From an uncultured Saprospiraceae bacterium (lineage in GTDB: Bacteria; Bacteroidota; Bacteroidia; Chitinophagales; Saprospiraceae), in the NCBI GenBank assembly GCA_937974625.1, contig CALJVJ010000157.1, forward strand, positions 1 through 41,597: 41,597 nucleotides of DNA. Direction: 5' to 3'. Below the pieces are notes generated by a model. The model saw only the letters and a program-made list of their open reading frames with translations. It was not told the DNA's origin and made no database searches. Positions 25,575 to 33,602 of this stretch are shown one piece after another; position 1 is the first letter of the stretch, and every line of letters starts with the position of its first letter. The position numbers and the translations under genes were made by a program.

Positions 25575-26375
25575 ATGGAAGACTATATTCAAGTCAATAG
25601 AGAACTGTGGAACAAAAAAACAGCCACACATATCCATTCCAAATTCTACGATAACGACAATTTTTTAAAAGGCCAAACTTCTTTAAAGCCTATAGAATTA
25701 GCTTTATTAGGAGAGGTAACCGATAAAAAGATTTTGCATTTGCAATGTCATTTTGGTCAAGATACCCTCTCCCTCGCACGAATGGGCGCCCAAGTCACAG
25801 GAGTAGATTTAGCAGATAAAGCGATTGAGCAAGCAAAAAGCATGGCTAGTCAATTAAATTTGTCCGACCGTGCTAATTTCGTTTGTTGTGATATAAATGA
25901 ACTTGACCAACATTTAGTTGGGCAATTTGACATCGTCTTTACATCCTATGGCACAATTGGTTGGTTACCTGAAATAGAGCAATGGGGAAAAATAATTAAC
26001 CATTTTTTAAAACCCGGAGGGAAATTTATTTTCGCGGAGTTTCATCCAATATTATGGATGTTAGATGATAATTTTGAAAAACTGGCCTATCCCTATTTCA
26101 ATTCAAAGACTTTTCATGAAGAATACACATCGAGTTATACCGATGGCGATGGACATGAACCAACAATGGGTTATAGCTGGAATCACCCTCTTTCAGAAGT
26201 ATTTGGGGTATTAATAAAGCAAAATTTATTAATAAGAGACTTTCAAGAATATACAAGCTCACCTTATAATTGTTTTCCGAATACAGTGGAAAAAGAAGGG
26301 GCATATCAAATAAAAGGATTTGAAGGAAAATTACCGATGGTTTATTCGATTATTGCAGAAAAAATGGAAGGTTAG
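25575..26375 (+). CDS. Class I SAM-dependent methyltransferase
   Basis: A 266-aa cytoplasmic methyltransferase with a Rossmann-fold SAM-binding core. Motif I reads ILHLQCHFGQDTLSLARMG (about 55-73), the variant without the usual GxGxG found in one well-populated subfamily. It is followed by the acidic VTGVDLADKAI (SAM ribose-binding Asp), CCDINEL, and FDIVFTSYGTIGWLPE (motif IV region). The C-terminal part (about 165-266) is beta-rich and probably shapes the substrate site. The substrate is not known. It lies 73 nt after the PLD-J gene with an inverted repeat between, so it may be a separate unit. Confidence 0.88.
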   Translation: MEDYIQVNRELWNKKTATHIHSKFYDNDNFLKGQTSLKPIELALLGEVTDKKILHLQCHFGQDTLSLARMGAQVTGVDLADKAIEQAKSMASQLNLSDRANFVCCDINELDQHLVGQFDIVFTSYGTIGWLPEIEQWGKIINHFLKPGGKFIFAEFHPILWMLDDNFEKLAYPYFNSKTFHEEYTSSYTDGDGHEPTMGYSWNHPLSEVFGVLIKQNLLIRDFQEYTSSPYNCFPNTVEKEGAYQIKGFEGKLPMVYSIIAEKMEG

Positions 26376-26848
26376 TATTTGCTCTCAATAGAGGCCATTT
26401 TTCAATTAAGAAAAATGGACCTCATACATAGAGAGAATCATTAAAGGCGATGCAAATTAACGTCATATTTATGAGAAATCAAAGGAAATAAAGCATACAA
26501 AAGGATAACAATGCCTGTAATTTAGTTAAAGTTATCTTTTTCAGGTAAATCTAAACCTTTGATAATCAGGTAAAAAAATAATTAAGGCATTTTTTTTAGT
26601 TAAAATTAAAATTAAAAGGGGTTAACTTTCATAAAAAAGTAGATAGCTGCCATTCCAGAGCAAAAGAAGGGTTGCATCCGATAAAAAGAAAAAGAAACAA
26701 CTCTAAAAAATAAACGCTTCGATGACCTTTTTGTCATCGAAGCGTTTAAATTATAAGATTAGAAACACGCCTATATAGTAGGATATAGTTTTGCTAGCAG
26801 CTTCAATGTGGGATTTAAAAAGCTATCCAACTATCTTTCAAGTTAATT
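26376..26848. other. Intergenic region between convergent units
   Basis: An imperfect hairpin at 26382-26436 (GAGGCCATTTTT with AAAAATGGACCTC, one bulge, with outer CTCTC/GAGAG) follows the methyltransferase. A strong minus-strand terminator lies at 26705-26748. The rest is AT-rich with no gene seen. Confidence 0.4.
26705..26748 (-). terminator. Intrinsic terminator after the 56-aa gene
   Basis: A 16-bp perfect stem (26711-26726 with 26733-26748) and 6-nt loop, followed in the minus direction by TTTTTT (26710-26705). It is 100 nt past the small membrane-protein gene. Confidence 0.75.
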
Positions 26849-27019
26849 TTAAGCTTGACCAATGCTATCTGCCACCATTGGAGTCCCAAATAAGTTGTCA
26901 ATAAACAGTTTAGCTTCAGGAGAATTTGAATACGCAATCATCCCTACCAAAACCGTAGAAATCAAAAAGGATATGGTCAAAATCAATAAAGGCTTAATTA
27001 TATCTTTAGTACTTTTCAT
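26849..27019 (-). CDS. Small single-pass membrane protein, 56 aa
   Basis: Starting at 27019 gives MKSTKDIIKPLLILTISFLISTVLVGMIAYS..., a charged head and one membrane helix (about 10-33), then a short amphipathic tail (SPEAKLFIDNLFGTPMVADSIGQA). An in-frame start at 27106 would add 29 residues and is less likely. A strong terminator behind the frame supports a real transcript. The opposite strand is also open here (26862-27116) but lacks such signals. Function unknown. Confidence 0.55.
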   Translation of the reverse strand: MKSTKDIIKPLLILTISFLISTVLVGMIAYSNSPEAKLFIDNLFGTPMVADSIGQA

Positions 27020-27230
27020 ATTTCTATTTTTTGATAAAAAAAGATTTGTGTTATTATTAAGACGAGAAAAAAGAACGGAAATCACTTTTCTATTCTTTTT
27101 TAACAATTCTTTATAGCAAGACGAATAAAAAAGTATTATCCCCTATTTAAATTTAAAATTTTGGAAGACGATGAATCCATAAATATTGACCTACCTAATT
27201 CGATAAAATAATAATAAGTAAGTGCTAAAA

Positions 27231-27277
27231 CAAAAAAGCCTCCTTTTTCAATCCCGATGGATGAAAAAGGAGGCTTT
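27231..27277 (-). terminator. Intrinsic terminator after the prohibitin-like gene
   Basis: A 16-bp perfect stem (27235-27250 with 27262-27277) and 11-nt loop. In the minus direction the stem runs into TTTTTTG. It lies 24 nt after the stop codon. Confidence 0.8.
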
Positions 27278-27300
27278 AAAAGCAGATATTTCAATAAGAT

Positions 27301-28119
27301 TTAGTTATTACCTAAAATCATTGGTAACCCTCCGCTATCACCTCCACCAACAATAATTACTTTGGAATTCGGAGAATTTGCTAACTCTAAAGTTGCTTCA
27401 ATACCTTTGTCTTTTAGGATATTAGAAGTCAAACTAGAACTCAAAATAGCATTAGCTTCTGCTTTTGCTTGGGCAGCAATGATAATTCTTTCTGCCTCTT
27501 GTTTCTCTTGCAATAGCACATATTTATATTTTAAGGAAGATTGCTCTGCCTCAATTTTTACTTCAATCGCATTCTTTACTTTATCAGGCAACTCAATATC
27601 TCTAATCAAAGTAGCTTTCAAGTCGATGTAATTCTCATCTAAAGACTTTTCTAAATCTTGTTGAATCAATTGTTGAACTTCATCTCTTTTAGAAGAATAT
27701 AATTCTTCTGGCTCAAACCGTCCTATAATTTTTCTTACCGCAGAACGGACTTCAGGACGGACTAAGGTATTCAAATAGTCTCTCCCAAAACTCTCGTGCA
27801 ACTCACCAATTTTGTCGAATTTAGGATTTACCCGAACCGTAACATCCACCTTAATATTCAAACCATTGGTAGACAATACTTCCATCGCCTCTTCTAATTG
27901 TTGTTCTCGTACTTGATAGATGTACATATTATTCCAAGGTGCAACGACATGAAAACCTGGAGTATAGACATTTTCTTTATCTAATCCGCCACTAAATCTT
28001 TTAAACAATACACCTCTTTCTCCCGGTTCTAGCGTGATAAAAGTACTGTTAGAAAAGGTAACTAAAGCGATAAAGATAAAAAAGCCGATAACGGCATAAC
28101 TAATAAATTTACTTTGCAT
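27301..28119 (-). CDS. Prohibitin-family SPFH protein
   Basis: A 272-aa protein anchored by one N-terminal membrane helix (YAVIGFFIFIALVTFSN). The SPFH/prohibitin domain follows: LEPGERGVLFKRFSGGLDKENVYTPGFHVVAPW, QLEEAMEVLSTNGLNIKVDVTVRVNP and GRDYLNTLVRPEVRSAVRKIIGRF. A helical assembly segment (KYKYVLLQEKQEAERIIIAAQAKAEANAIL, about 195-225) comes next. Bacterial prohibitin-like proteins form large membrane rings and often modulate FtsH-type proteases. It is the second SPFH protein in the window, from a different branch than the one at 15730. A -7-like box TACTTTTG lies at 28195-28188. The gene is monocistronic. Confidence 0.9.
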   Translation of the reverse strand: MQSKFISYAVIGFFIFIALVTFSNSTFITLEPGERGVLFKRFSGGLDKENVYTPGFHVVAPWNNMYIYQVREQQLEEAMEVLSTNGLNIKVDVTVRVNPKFDKIGELHESFGRDYLNTLVRPEVRSAVRKIIGRFEPEELYSSKRDEVQQLIQQDLEKSLDENYIDLKATLIRDIELPDKVKNAIEVKIEAEQSSLKYKYVLLQEKQEAERIIIAAQAKAEANAILSSSLTSNILKDKGIEATLELANSPNSKVIIVGGGDSGGLPMILGNN

Positions 28120-28453
28120 AATTTATTTTATTTACAGTATTGTAATCTAGAAATATAATAATATTCCAGGATATCATAGATTTAAAACAAAAGTAGTTAT
28201 TCTCAACCATGAAATTAACAAAACTTTGGAATATTAAGTTGAGAATTTCCTATAAAACTCTTTAGAAAATAGATAAAGGAGGTAAAAAGTAGGTATCAGT
28301 GGATAGATACGACCTATCGGCGCTAGTTTTATCCCCTATTGCCTTTAGTCCTCACTTATTATACTTTTGCAAAAAATTACAATAATCGTTAAAGTCAATT
28401 TTCAATATAAAACATTGAGAAACGATGGATAACTAACTAATAAATAAATATTA
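28120..28453. other. Divergent promoter region
   Basis: This separates the prohibitin-like gene (minus) from the cyclophilin operon (plus). It holds a minus-strand -7-like box (28188-28195) and a complete plus-strand promoter (28339-28369). Nothing coding is seen. Confidence 0.5.
28339..28369 (+). promoter_or_regulatory. Predicted Bacteroidota promoter of the cyclophilin operon
   Basis: TTG (28339-28341), a 20-nt spacer and TACTTTTG (28362-28369) match the -33/-7 consensus TTG-N19-21-TAnnTTTG at both boxes. Transcription would start near 28375, leaving an untranslated leader of about 80 nt before the ATG at 28454. Confidence 0.6.
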
Positions 28454-28837
28454 ATGGAAACTTGGAAATTAGATTTTGAGTGGTTAAGAGTCAGACATTT
28501 TGTAAAAGAATCTTTCAATAAAGAGACCCTACCCGACCTAAATGCCGTATTGTATTTAATAGGGATGCAGGAATTAGCTTTGCCAAAGACGAAGTTTTCG
28601 AAAGAAGAGAAACAGGATTTAATGCATATAGCAATTTGTCGTTTACTTATTCCTGATGGCTATTACGAATTTGAAGGTTTAGACCAAGATGGTTGGCCAC
28701 ATTATAAGGTATTAAAACCTGTACCAGTAAAGGGCGTAGAAGAACAAAGTGAATTTTTAAAAGAAAAAATAGTACAATATTTTATAGACGAAAAATTATT
28801 AGAAGAAGCTACAGAAGATAGCGGAAGTAATACTTAA
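28454..28837 (+). CDS. Conserved hypothetical cytoplasmic protein
   Basis: A 127-aa acidic soluble protein (METWKLDFEWLRVRHFVKESF...LPDLNAVLYLIGMQELAL...FSKEEKQDLMHIAICRLLIPDGYYEFEGLDQDGWPHY). No signal peptide, membrane helix or recognised domain. It appears mostly helical with a central WPHY segment and an acidic C-terminus (EEATEDSGSNT). Its style matches small conserved Bacteroidota hypotheticals. It is first after the predicted promoter and lies 29 nt before the cyclophilin gene, so the two are probably one transcript. Function unknown. Confidence 0.75.
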   Translation: METWKLDFEWLRVRHFVKESFNKETLPDLNAVLYLIGMQELALPKTKFSKEEKQDLMHIAICRLLIPDGYYEFEGLDQDGWPHYKVLKPVPVKGVEEQSEFLKEKIVQYFIDEKLLEEATEDSGSNT

Positions 28838-28866
28838 GTCGTTAAACCATTTACAAATTAACAATT

Positions 28867-29511
28867 ATGAAGCAATTATTAAATATCTGTCTAGTCATCT
28901 GTCTTTTAGCAGTTATCAGCAGTTGTGGCAAAAAGGAAGCACATGTATTAATTGAAACGGAGTATGGCAACATGAAGGTTTTATTATATGATGAGACGCC
29001 TATTCACAAAGAAAACTTCTTAAAATTGGCAAAAGAAGGGTTTTATGATGATTTATTATTTCATAGAGTGATGAAAGGGTTTATGATACAAGGTGGTGAC
29101 CCACAATCAAAAGGTGCTGCACCTGGAGCCATGTTAGGTGGAGGTGGTCCAGGTTATTTGTTAGACGCAGAAATTGGCTCGCCTCATTTTAAAGGAGCTT
29201 TAGCTGCAGCAAGAACAGGTCCTGGTAATCCTGAGAAAAAGTCGTCGGGTTCTCAATTTTATGTAGTTCAAGGTGGGCCAGTAGATGACAATCGATTGAA
29301 TCAGTTTGAGCAAATGAAAGGTATCAAATATAGTGAAGCACAAAGAACAATGTATAAAGAATTAGGAGGTCGACCAGATTTAGATATGGATTATACCGTT
29401 TTTGGCGAAGTAGTTGAAGGAATAGAAGTAATAGACAAAATTGCTGATGTAGAAACAGACAGAGCCAATCGACCAGCTAAAGATGTAAAAATGAAAATCA
29501 GCGTACTATAA
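28867..29511 (+). CDS. Lipoprotein cyclophilin-type peptidyl-prolyl isomerase
   Basis: A 214-aa lipoprotein; the lipobox region ends AVISSCGKKE, acylated Cys at about residue 20. The cyclophilin domain carries the catalytic FHRVMKGFMIQGGDPQS block (Arg, Phe and Gln of the active site), the AAARTGPGNPEKKSSGSQFYVV segment, and the usual FGEVVEGIEVIDKIADVETD. It would catalyse proline cis-trans isomerisation on envelope proteins. An insert after FYVV (about 140-170) is common in Bacteroidota forms. The next gene encodes a second, PKD-carrying relative in the same orientation. Confidence 0.92.
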   Translation: MKQLLNICLVICLLAVISSCGKKEAHVLIETEYGNMKVLLYDETPIHKENFLKLAKEGFYDDLLFHRVMKGFMIQGGDPQSKGAAPGAMLGGGGPGYLLDAEIGSPHFKGALAAARTGPGNPEKKSSGSQFYVVQGGPVDDNRLNQFEQMKGIKYSEAQRTMYKELGGRPDLDMDYTVFGEVVEGIEVIDKIADVETDRANRPAKDVKMKISVL

Positions 29512-29599
29512 AGAGGTAATGAAGAAACACTACTTTTAAATTTTAGATGTTGAATTTCAGATTTTAGATTTAACAAATTATCAATACATACAATAAAAC

Positions 29600-30484
29600 A
29601 TGAATAAGAATTACTTATACTTGCTAAGCATATTATTATTTGCCTCTTGTGCCAGACCAATTGCGGATTTCACGGTACAAGGAACCGATAGGACGGCACC
29701 TGCTGCTCTAGAATTTGAGAACAACTCTCAAAATGCAGAAACTTACGAATGGGATTTTGGAGACGGAAACACGTCAATGGAAGCTACCCCTAGTCATCGT
29801 TACAGGTCTTCTGGCAATTATTTAGTTAAGCTAAGAGCTAAAAAAGGAAATAAGACAAGAAAAACAGAAAAGCGCGTAAAGATTGATGCACCAGATAATT
29901 GTTTGGTAGAAATCGAGACAGACTTTGGTATTATGATAGCGGAGTTGTCAGATGAGACCCCACTTCACCGAGATAATTTTTCCAAACTAGCGGAAGAAGG
30001 CTTTTACGATGGATTAATTTTCCATAGAGTGATTAATAGCTTTATGATTCAAGGAGGAGACCCAAAATCAAAGAATGCTAAAAAAGGAGCCGCTTTAGGA
30101 GGAGGAGGCCCGGGCTACGAAGTACCCGCTGAAATAAATCCTGCACTAGCGCATATTAGAGGCGCTTTAGCCGCAGCACGAATGCCTGACCATATGAATC
30201 CTGAGAAAAAGTCTTCTGGCTCTCAATTTTATATAGTACATGGAAAACAAGTTTCAGCAGGAGAATTGGAAAGAATGGAAGGGGCAAAAGACTTTAGATA
30301 CACAGCGGAACAAAGAAAAGCTTACATAGAAAATGGAGGTTATCCTTCCTTGGACCAAAATTATACCGTATTTGGTAAATTACTTTCTGGTTTTGAAGTT
30401 TTAGATAAAATCGCAGAGGTAAAGAAAGATGGTAGGAATAGGCCAGAGGAAGATATTAAGATGAAGGTCAGATTAATCAGATAA
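29600..30484 (+). CDS. PKD-domain cyclophilin lipoprotein
   Basis: A 294-aa lipoprotein (LLFASCARP; acylated Cys at about 17). Residues about 22-98 are a PKD domain: APAALEFENNSQNAETYEWDFGDGNTSMEATPSHRY. A complete cyclophilin domain follows (about 100-294) with FHRVINSFMIQGGDPKS and EKKSSGSQFYIVHGK. The cyclophilin half closely resembles the preceding gene, so this pair probably arose by tandem duplication with PKD gain. The PKD module may hold the isomerase near outer-membrane or surface substrates. The 88-nt gap has no terminator, so an operon is likely. Confidence 0.9.
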   Translation: MNKNYLYLLSILLFASCARPIADFTVQGTDRTAPAALEFENNSQNAETYEWDFGDGNTSMEATPSHRYRSSGNYLVKLRAKKGNKTRKTEKRVKIDAPDNCLVEIETDFGIMIAELSDETPLHRDNFSKLAEEGFYDGLIFHRVINSFMIQGGDPKSKNAKKGAALGGGGPGYEVPAEINPALAHIRGALAAARMPDHMNPEKKSSGSQFYIVHGKQVSAGELERMEGAKDFRYTAEQRKAYIENGGYPSLDQNYTVFGKLLSGFEVLDKIAEVKKDGRNRPEEDIKMKVRLIR

Positions 30485-30573
30485 TATTATGGTCTTGTTA
30501 AGGTTATATTAAAAAAAACAGTCTTTTATACTAGAAGTCAAAATCTTGCCGTTATAGCTAAAACAACAGCAAT

Positions 30574-30780
30574 ATGAGACAATACAATATAGAAAAGACA
30601 GAAAAAATAAGAAAGACAAAGGCCATTTTTGCTACCCTTTTGGTACATTTTGGTTTATTATATGGATTATTTTACATGAATAATGGTAAAGTACAAGATA
30701 TTATGCCTAGCTTTGTGATAGAAATGATGAGCGGAGATAAATCAGAAGCAGCGGTTGCGAGTACTTCAAATAGACCTTAA
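30574..30780 (+). CDS. Small single-pass membrane protein, 68 aa
   Basis: A 68-aa protein with a basic head (NIEKTEKIRKTKA), one membrane helix (IFATLLVHFGLLYGLFYM, about 18-36) and a short outside tail (QDIMPSFVIEMMSGDKSEAA). The His-containing helix resembles the inner-membrane anchor of TonB-like proteins, but no proline-rich or C-terminal TonB part exists. It lies 90 nt after the PKD-cyclophilin and before a bidirectional terminator. Function unknown. Confidence 0.6.
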   Translation: MRQYNIEKTEKIRKTKAIFATLLVHFGLLYGLFYMNNGKVQDIMPSFVIEMMSGDKSEAAVASTSNRP

Positions 30781-30787
30781 CCGAATT

Positions 30788-30870
30788 TAAACTGTCAGAT
30801 TGACCCCCACAAAGAGTAGTTTAATTCCATTACCGATAAAATAGTAAAAAAATCAATCTGGCAGTTTAAA
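30788..30870. repeat. Inverted repeat with 50-nt spacer
   Basis: AAACTGTCAGATTGA (30789-30803) and its inverted partner ending at about 30868 match at 14 of 15 positions. It lies between the 68-aa gene and the terminator. It may be a small mobile hairpin or part of an extended 3' structure. Confidence 0.5.
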
Positions 30871-30883
30871 TTTGTTTTATATA

Positions 30884-30921
30884 AAAAGAGGCAGTATCAC
30901 AATCGTGTTACTGCCTCTTTT
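30884..30921. terminator. Bidirectional intrinsic terminator
   Basis: A 13-bp perfect stem (30884-30896 with 30909-30921) and an inner CAC/GTG pair. The stem has A-runs on the left and T-runs on the right, so it can end the plus-strand cyclophilin operon and the minus-strand kinase gene. Confidence 0.8.
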
Positions 30922-30944
30922 AGTTATAGCTTGGTAATGATTAA

Positions 30945-31595
30945 TTACTGAAACAATCCGTGTAATTCCCCTTGGACTAAATTGACAACCATTCCCAAAT
31001 CTTCTTTATTATTAAAAAAATCAATCTCATCTGCATTGATTACTAAAAGATTCCCTTTATCATAACCATCAACCCAAGTCTCATATCGTTCGTTGAGTCT
31101 CTTAAGATAATCAATACTAATACTCCCCTCATAGTCTCGTCCTCGTTTTTCAATATGAGAGACCAAAGTAGGTATACTAGCTTTCAAGTAAATCAATAAA
31201 TCAGGTGGTTGAATTTGGGAGGACATCGTATTAAAAAGAGAAAAATAATTTTCAAAATCTCTAGTTGTCATCAAGCCCATATCGTGAAGGTTCGGGGCGA
31301 AGATATAGGCATCTTCATAAATAGTTCGGTCTTGAATAACTGTTTTATCGCCACTTAAAATATCTAAAACTTGTCTGTAGCGACTGTTTAAGAAATAGAT
31401 TTGTAGATTAAAAGACCAACGATGCATGTCCGTATAAAAATCGCTTAGATAAGGGTTATCATCAGTAGATTCGTAATGAACTTCCCATCCAAAATGTTTA
31501 CCTAACTGAGTAGTCAACGTTGTTTTTCCTGCACCAATATTGCCTGCAATAGCGATGTGCTTAATCTTTTCTGGCGAGGTTCCATTAGCATCCAT
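30945..31595 (-). CDS. Deoxynucleoside kinase (dNK family)
   Basis: A 216-aa soluble enzyme of the deoxyribonucleoside kinase family (dGK/dAK/dCK-like), which phosphorylates deoxynucleosides for nucleotide salvage. It shows the P-loop AGNIGAGKTTL (17-27), the substrate-binding YESTDDNPYLSDFY, helix 3 RWSFNLQIYFLNSRY, the catalytic DRTIYEDAYIFA (family ERS/DRTIYED) and the LID region HIEKRGRDYEGSISIDYLKRLNERYE with Arg residues. The length is normal. Specificity (dA, dG, dC or dT) cannot be fixed from sequence. A bidirectional terminator lies 24 nt past the stop. Confidence 0.9.
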   Translation of the reverse strand: MDANGTSPEKIKHIAIAGNIGAGKTTLTTQLGKHFGWEVHYESTDDNPYLSDFYTDMHRWSFNLQIYFLNSRYRQVLDILSGDKTVIQDRTIYEDAYIFAPNLHDMGLMTTRDFENYFSLFNTMSSQIQPPDLLIYLKASIPTLVSHIEKRGRDYEGSISIDYLKRLNERYETWVDGYDKGNLLVINADEIDFFNNKEDLGMVVNLVQGELHGLFQ

Positions 31596-31761
31596 GCTGT
31601 ATGATTTTGTGTAGTCTTTAACTCTTCTTCAAATGAGTATAAAATATTACCGTTAGGTAAAGGACATGTTTCCAACGCCCTAAATTGATTAAAATTAACG
31701 CTAAGTTAATAATCTAGTGGGATATGTTATAAAAAGTAGGAAGTATTGTGCAATTTCTTAC

Positions 31762-31800
31762 AAAAAAAGACCTGTTAGACTTACAAGAATCTAACAGGTC
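31762..31800 (-). terminator. Intrinsic terminator of the helicase gene
   Basis: An 11-bp perfect stem (31769-31779 with 31790-31800) and 10-nt loop. In the minus direction it runs into seven T (31768-31762). It lies 20 nt after the helicase stop codon. Confidence 0.8.
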
Positions 31801-31819
31801 ATTTTTAGATATTTTTAAA

Positions 31820-33325
31820 TTAAAATTTACTAGCAACTTTCAATTTCAATTTTCTAGTATAATCATCTTTTGCCCAATCCCGAAAGTTTTTAGTAGAATT
31901 ACAAATACAGTAACAATATCTTCTAATTCGGTCAGAAATATTTTCGTTCAACAATCTAATGAGTTCCAATGCTTCTCCATAGTCTGCACTATTCTCATGA
32001 ATCATGTTAGCATGTTGCTCAATAGCTCTATCCAAAACTACGGATGTTCTCAGTCCTTCTTTTACAACAATTTTATTCTCTTCTTTAATATCGAAATAAG
32101 GGTTTTCTGTTTTTGAAAAACGCATTTTCAATTCAGTAGGCATAATGTATTTGAAATTCCGTTCAATTTCATCATCCGTAATAATATTCTGTAAAAAATA
32201 TTGAGGAGAACGGAATATTTTCTGCCAATCCACTTCAGCTGACCAAAGACCAAATCGAGCGGCGTTATTACCCAAATCCACCACTTCAAAATTTGTTTTA
32301 CCAGGGATAACCCGTGAACCTCTACCAATCATTTGATAATACAAGGCCAGAGACCGAGTTGCTCTATTAAGCATAATCCCTTCAATAGTCGGTTCATCAA
32401 ATCCTGTAGTCAAAATACCTACAGAAGTCAAGACTGCATTTGGCGTAACTTTAAACCAAGCTAAAATATCTTTTCGCTGATTTTTAGTCATGGTACTATC
32501 TAAATGCCGCACAGGAACTTTGGCGTCCTTAAAAGTTTCATAGACATTTTTGGAGGTAACAATACCTGCATTAAAAATAAGTACCTTCCTATTTTTTAAA
32601 CGTTGATTATAGGCATAGAGCAATTTGTTTTGCATAATTGCGCTAGAATACAGTTCCTCTGAGGATTTGACGGTATAATCGCCATTAATCCCAACTTTTA
32701 AAGAGCCCAATCTTACGTCATAGGTAAAAGTCGTCGCTTTGGCTAAAAAGCCTTTTTTGACCAGCGAAGCAATATCATTTCCGACAATTAGTTCCTTGTA
32801 AATATCCTTCATTGGAAGATTGATATTAGAACTAAGTGGTGTAGCCGTAACACCTAAAATAAAACATTGCTCAAAATATTTAAATAATTTACGGAAGGAA
32901 TTATAGTGAGCTTCATCAATAATAACCAATCCAATATTATCTACTTTAAACAACTTATCTTGAAGTCTGTTCTTTAAAGTTTCGACCATTGCAACAAAAC
33001 AACTATAATCTGCTTGGTCAGGCAATTCTTTGACCTTACTGTCAATTATTTTGTTGTTCACGCCAAATTCTCTCAACATCCTATCTGTTTGCCCACACAA
33101 TTCAATTCGGTGAGTAAGAATCAAGACTTTTTTACCTGTCTTCTCTAAATAACGCCGAGCTATTTCTGAGAACACAACCGTCTTACCTCCACCAGTTGGC
33201 AACTGATACAATAAATTATAATCATCAGGGCAATTTTCTAATCTTTCAAAGATTAGTTTTAAATCCTCTTCTTGATAATCATATAGCGTTTTACCTACCT
33301 TCTTTTCAGAGAAACTTTCCGTCAA
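31820..33325 (-). CDS. Superfamily 2 DEAH-type helicase
   Basis: A 501-aa cytoplasmic SF2 helicase of the type III restriction/RecG-UvrB-like group (ResIII plus Helicase_C). Motifs: Q-tip region LYDYQEED (14-21), Walker A PTGGGKT (43-49), Ia HRIELCGQ, II DEAH (about 135-138), III GVTATP, then in lobe 2 KVLIFNAGIVTS (IV), TTGFDEP (V) and QMIGRGSR (VI). The C-terminal 110 residues are a family-specific extension with CYCICN near the end. No nuclease or methyltransferase gene is adjacent, so this is a solitary helicase, probably for DNA repair or nucleic-acid remodelling, rather than part of a restriction system. Monocistronic. Confidence 0.88.
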   Translation of the reverse strand: MTESFSEKKVGKTLYDYQEEDLKLIFERLENCPDDYNLLYQLPTGGGKTVVFSEIARRYLEKTGKKVLILTHRIELCGQTDRMLREFGVNNKIIDSKVKELPDQADYSCFVAMVETLKNRLQDKLFKVDNIGLVIIDEAHYNSFRKLFKYFEQCFILGVTATPLSSNINLPMKDIYKELIVGNDIASLVKKGFLAKATTFTYDVRLGSLKVGINGDYTVKSSEELYSSAIMQNKLLYAYNQRLKNRKVLIFNAGIVTSKNVYETFKDAKVPVRHLDSTMTKNQRKDILAWFKVTPNAVLTSVGILTTGFDEPTIEGIMLNRATRSLALYYQMIGRGSRVIPGKTNFEVVDLGNNAARFGLWSAEVDWQKIFRSPQYFLQNIITDDEIERNFKYIMPTELKMRFSKTENPYFDIKEENKIVVKEGLRTSVVLDRAIEQHANMIHENSADYGEALELIRLLNENISDRIRRYCYCICNSTKNFRDWAKDDYTRKLKLKVASKF

Positions 33326-33602
33326 AATAATGGTGTTATTGCTTTAAAATTAGGGCGTAAAAATACACCTTATTTTGACTTGTAGAAAGCCTTTGGCAAA
33401 ATAAAAGATAAAAATTAATGTCGACACTTGAATTTATCATTGATTATCAGCGAGTTATAAAATAAGACTTACTTTATTTTTTCGAATTCTTTATTTTTTT
33501 TGTAAAAAAGTGGAAAGAATGCATTAAAAGAATTCACTTATTTCGTCAACTAGATTCTTTTACTGCTTTTTACCTCCTAGGATAATCCGCATTCCGCTCT
33601 TC

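Noticed and set aside
26862..27116. 84-codon plus-strand frame opposite the 56-aa gene
   Set aside because: Ends in a Phe/Lys/Arg-rich low-complexity tail and has no terminator; the minus-strand frame has a clean membrane helix and a strong terminator.
31748..32116. 122-codon plus-strand frame over the helicase 3' end
   Set aside because: Runs through the helicase terminator and is antisense to a well-supported gene.
31820..33325. Helicase as part of a restriction or defence system
   Set aside because: No methyltransferase, nuclease or specificity gene is adjacent; the neighbours are a nucleoside kinase and a DUF6624 protein.
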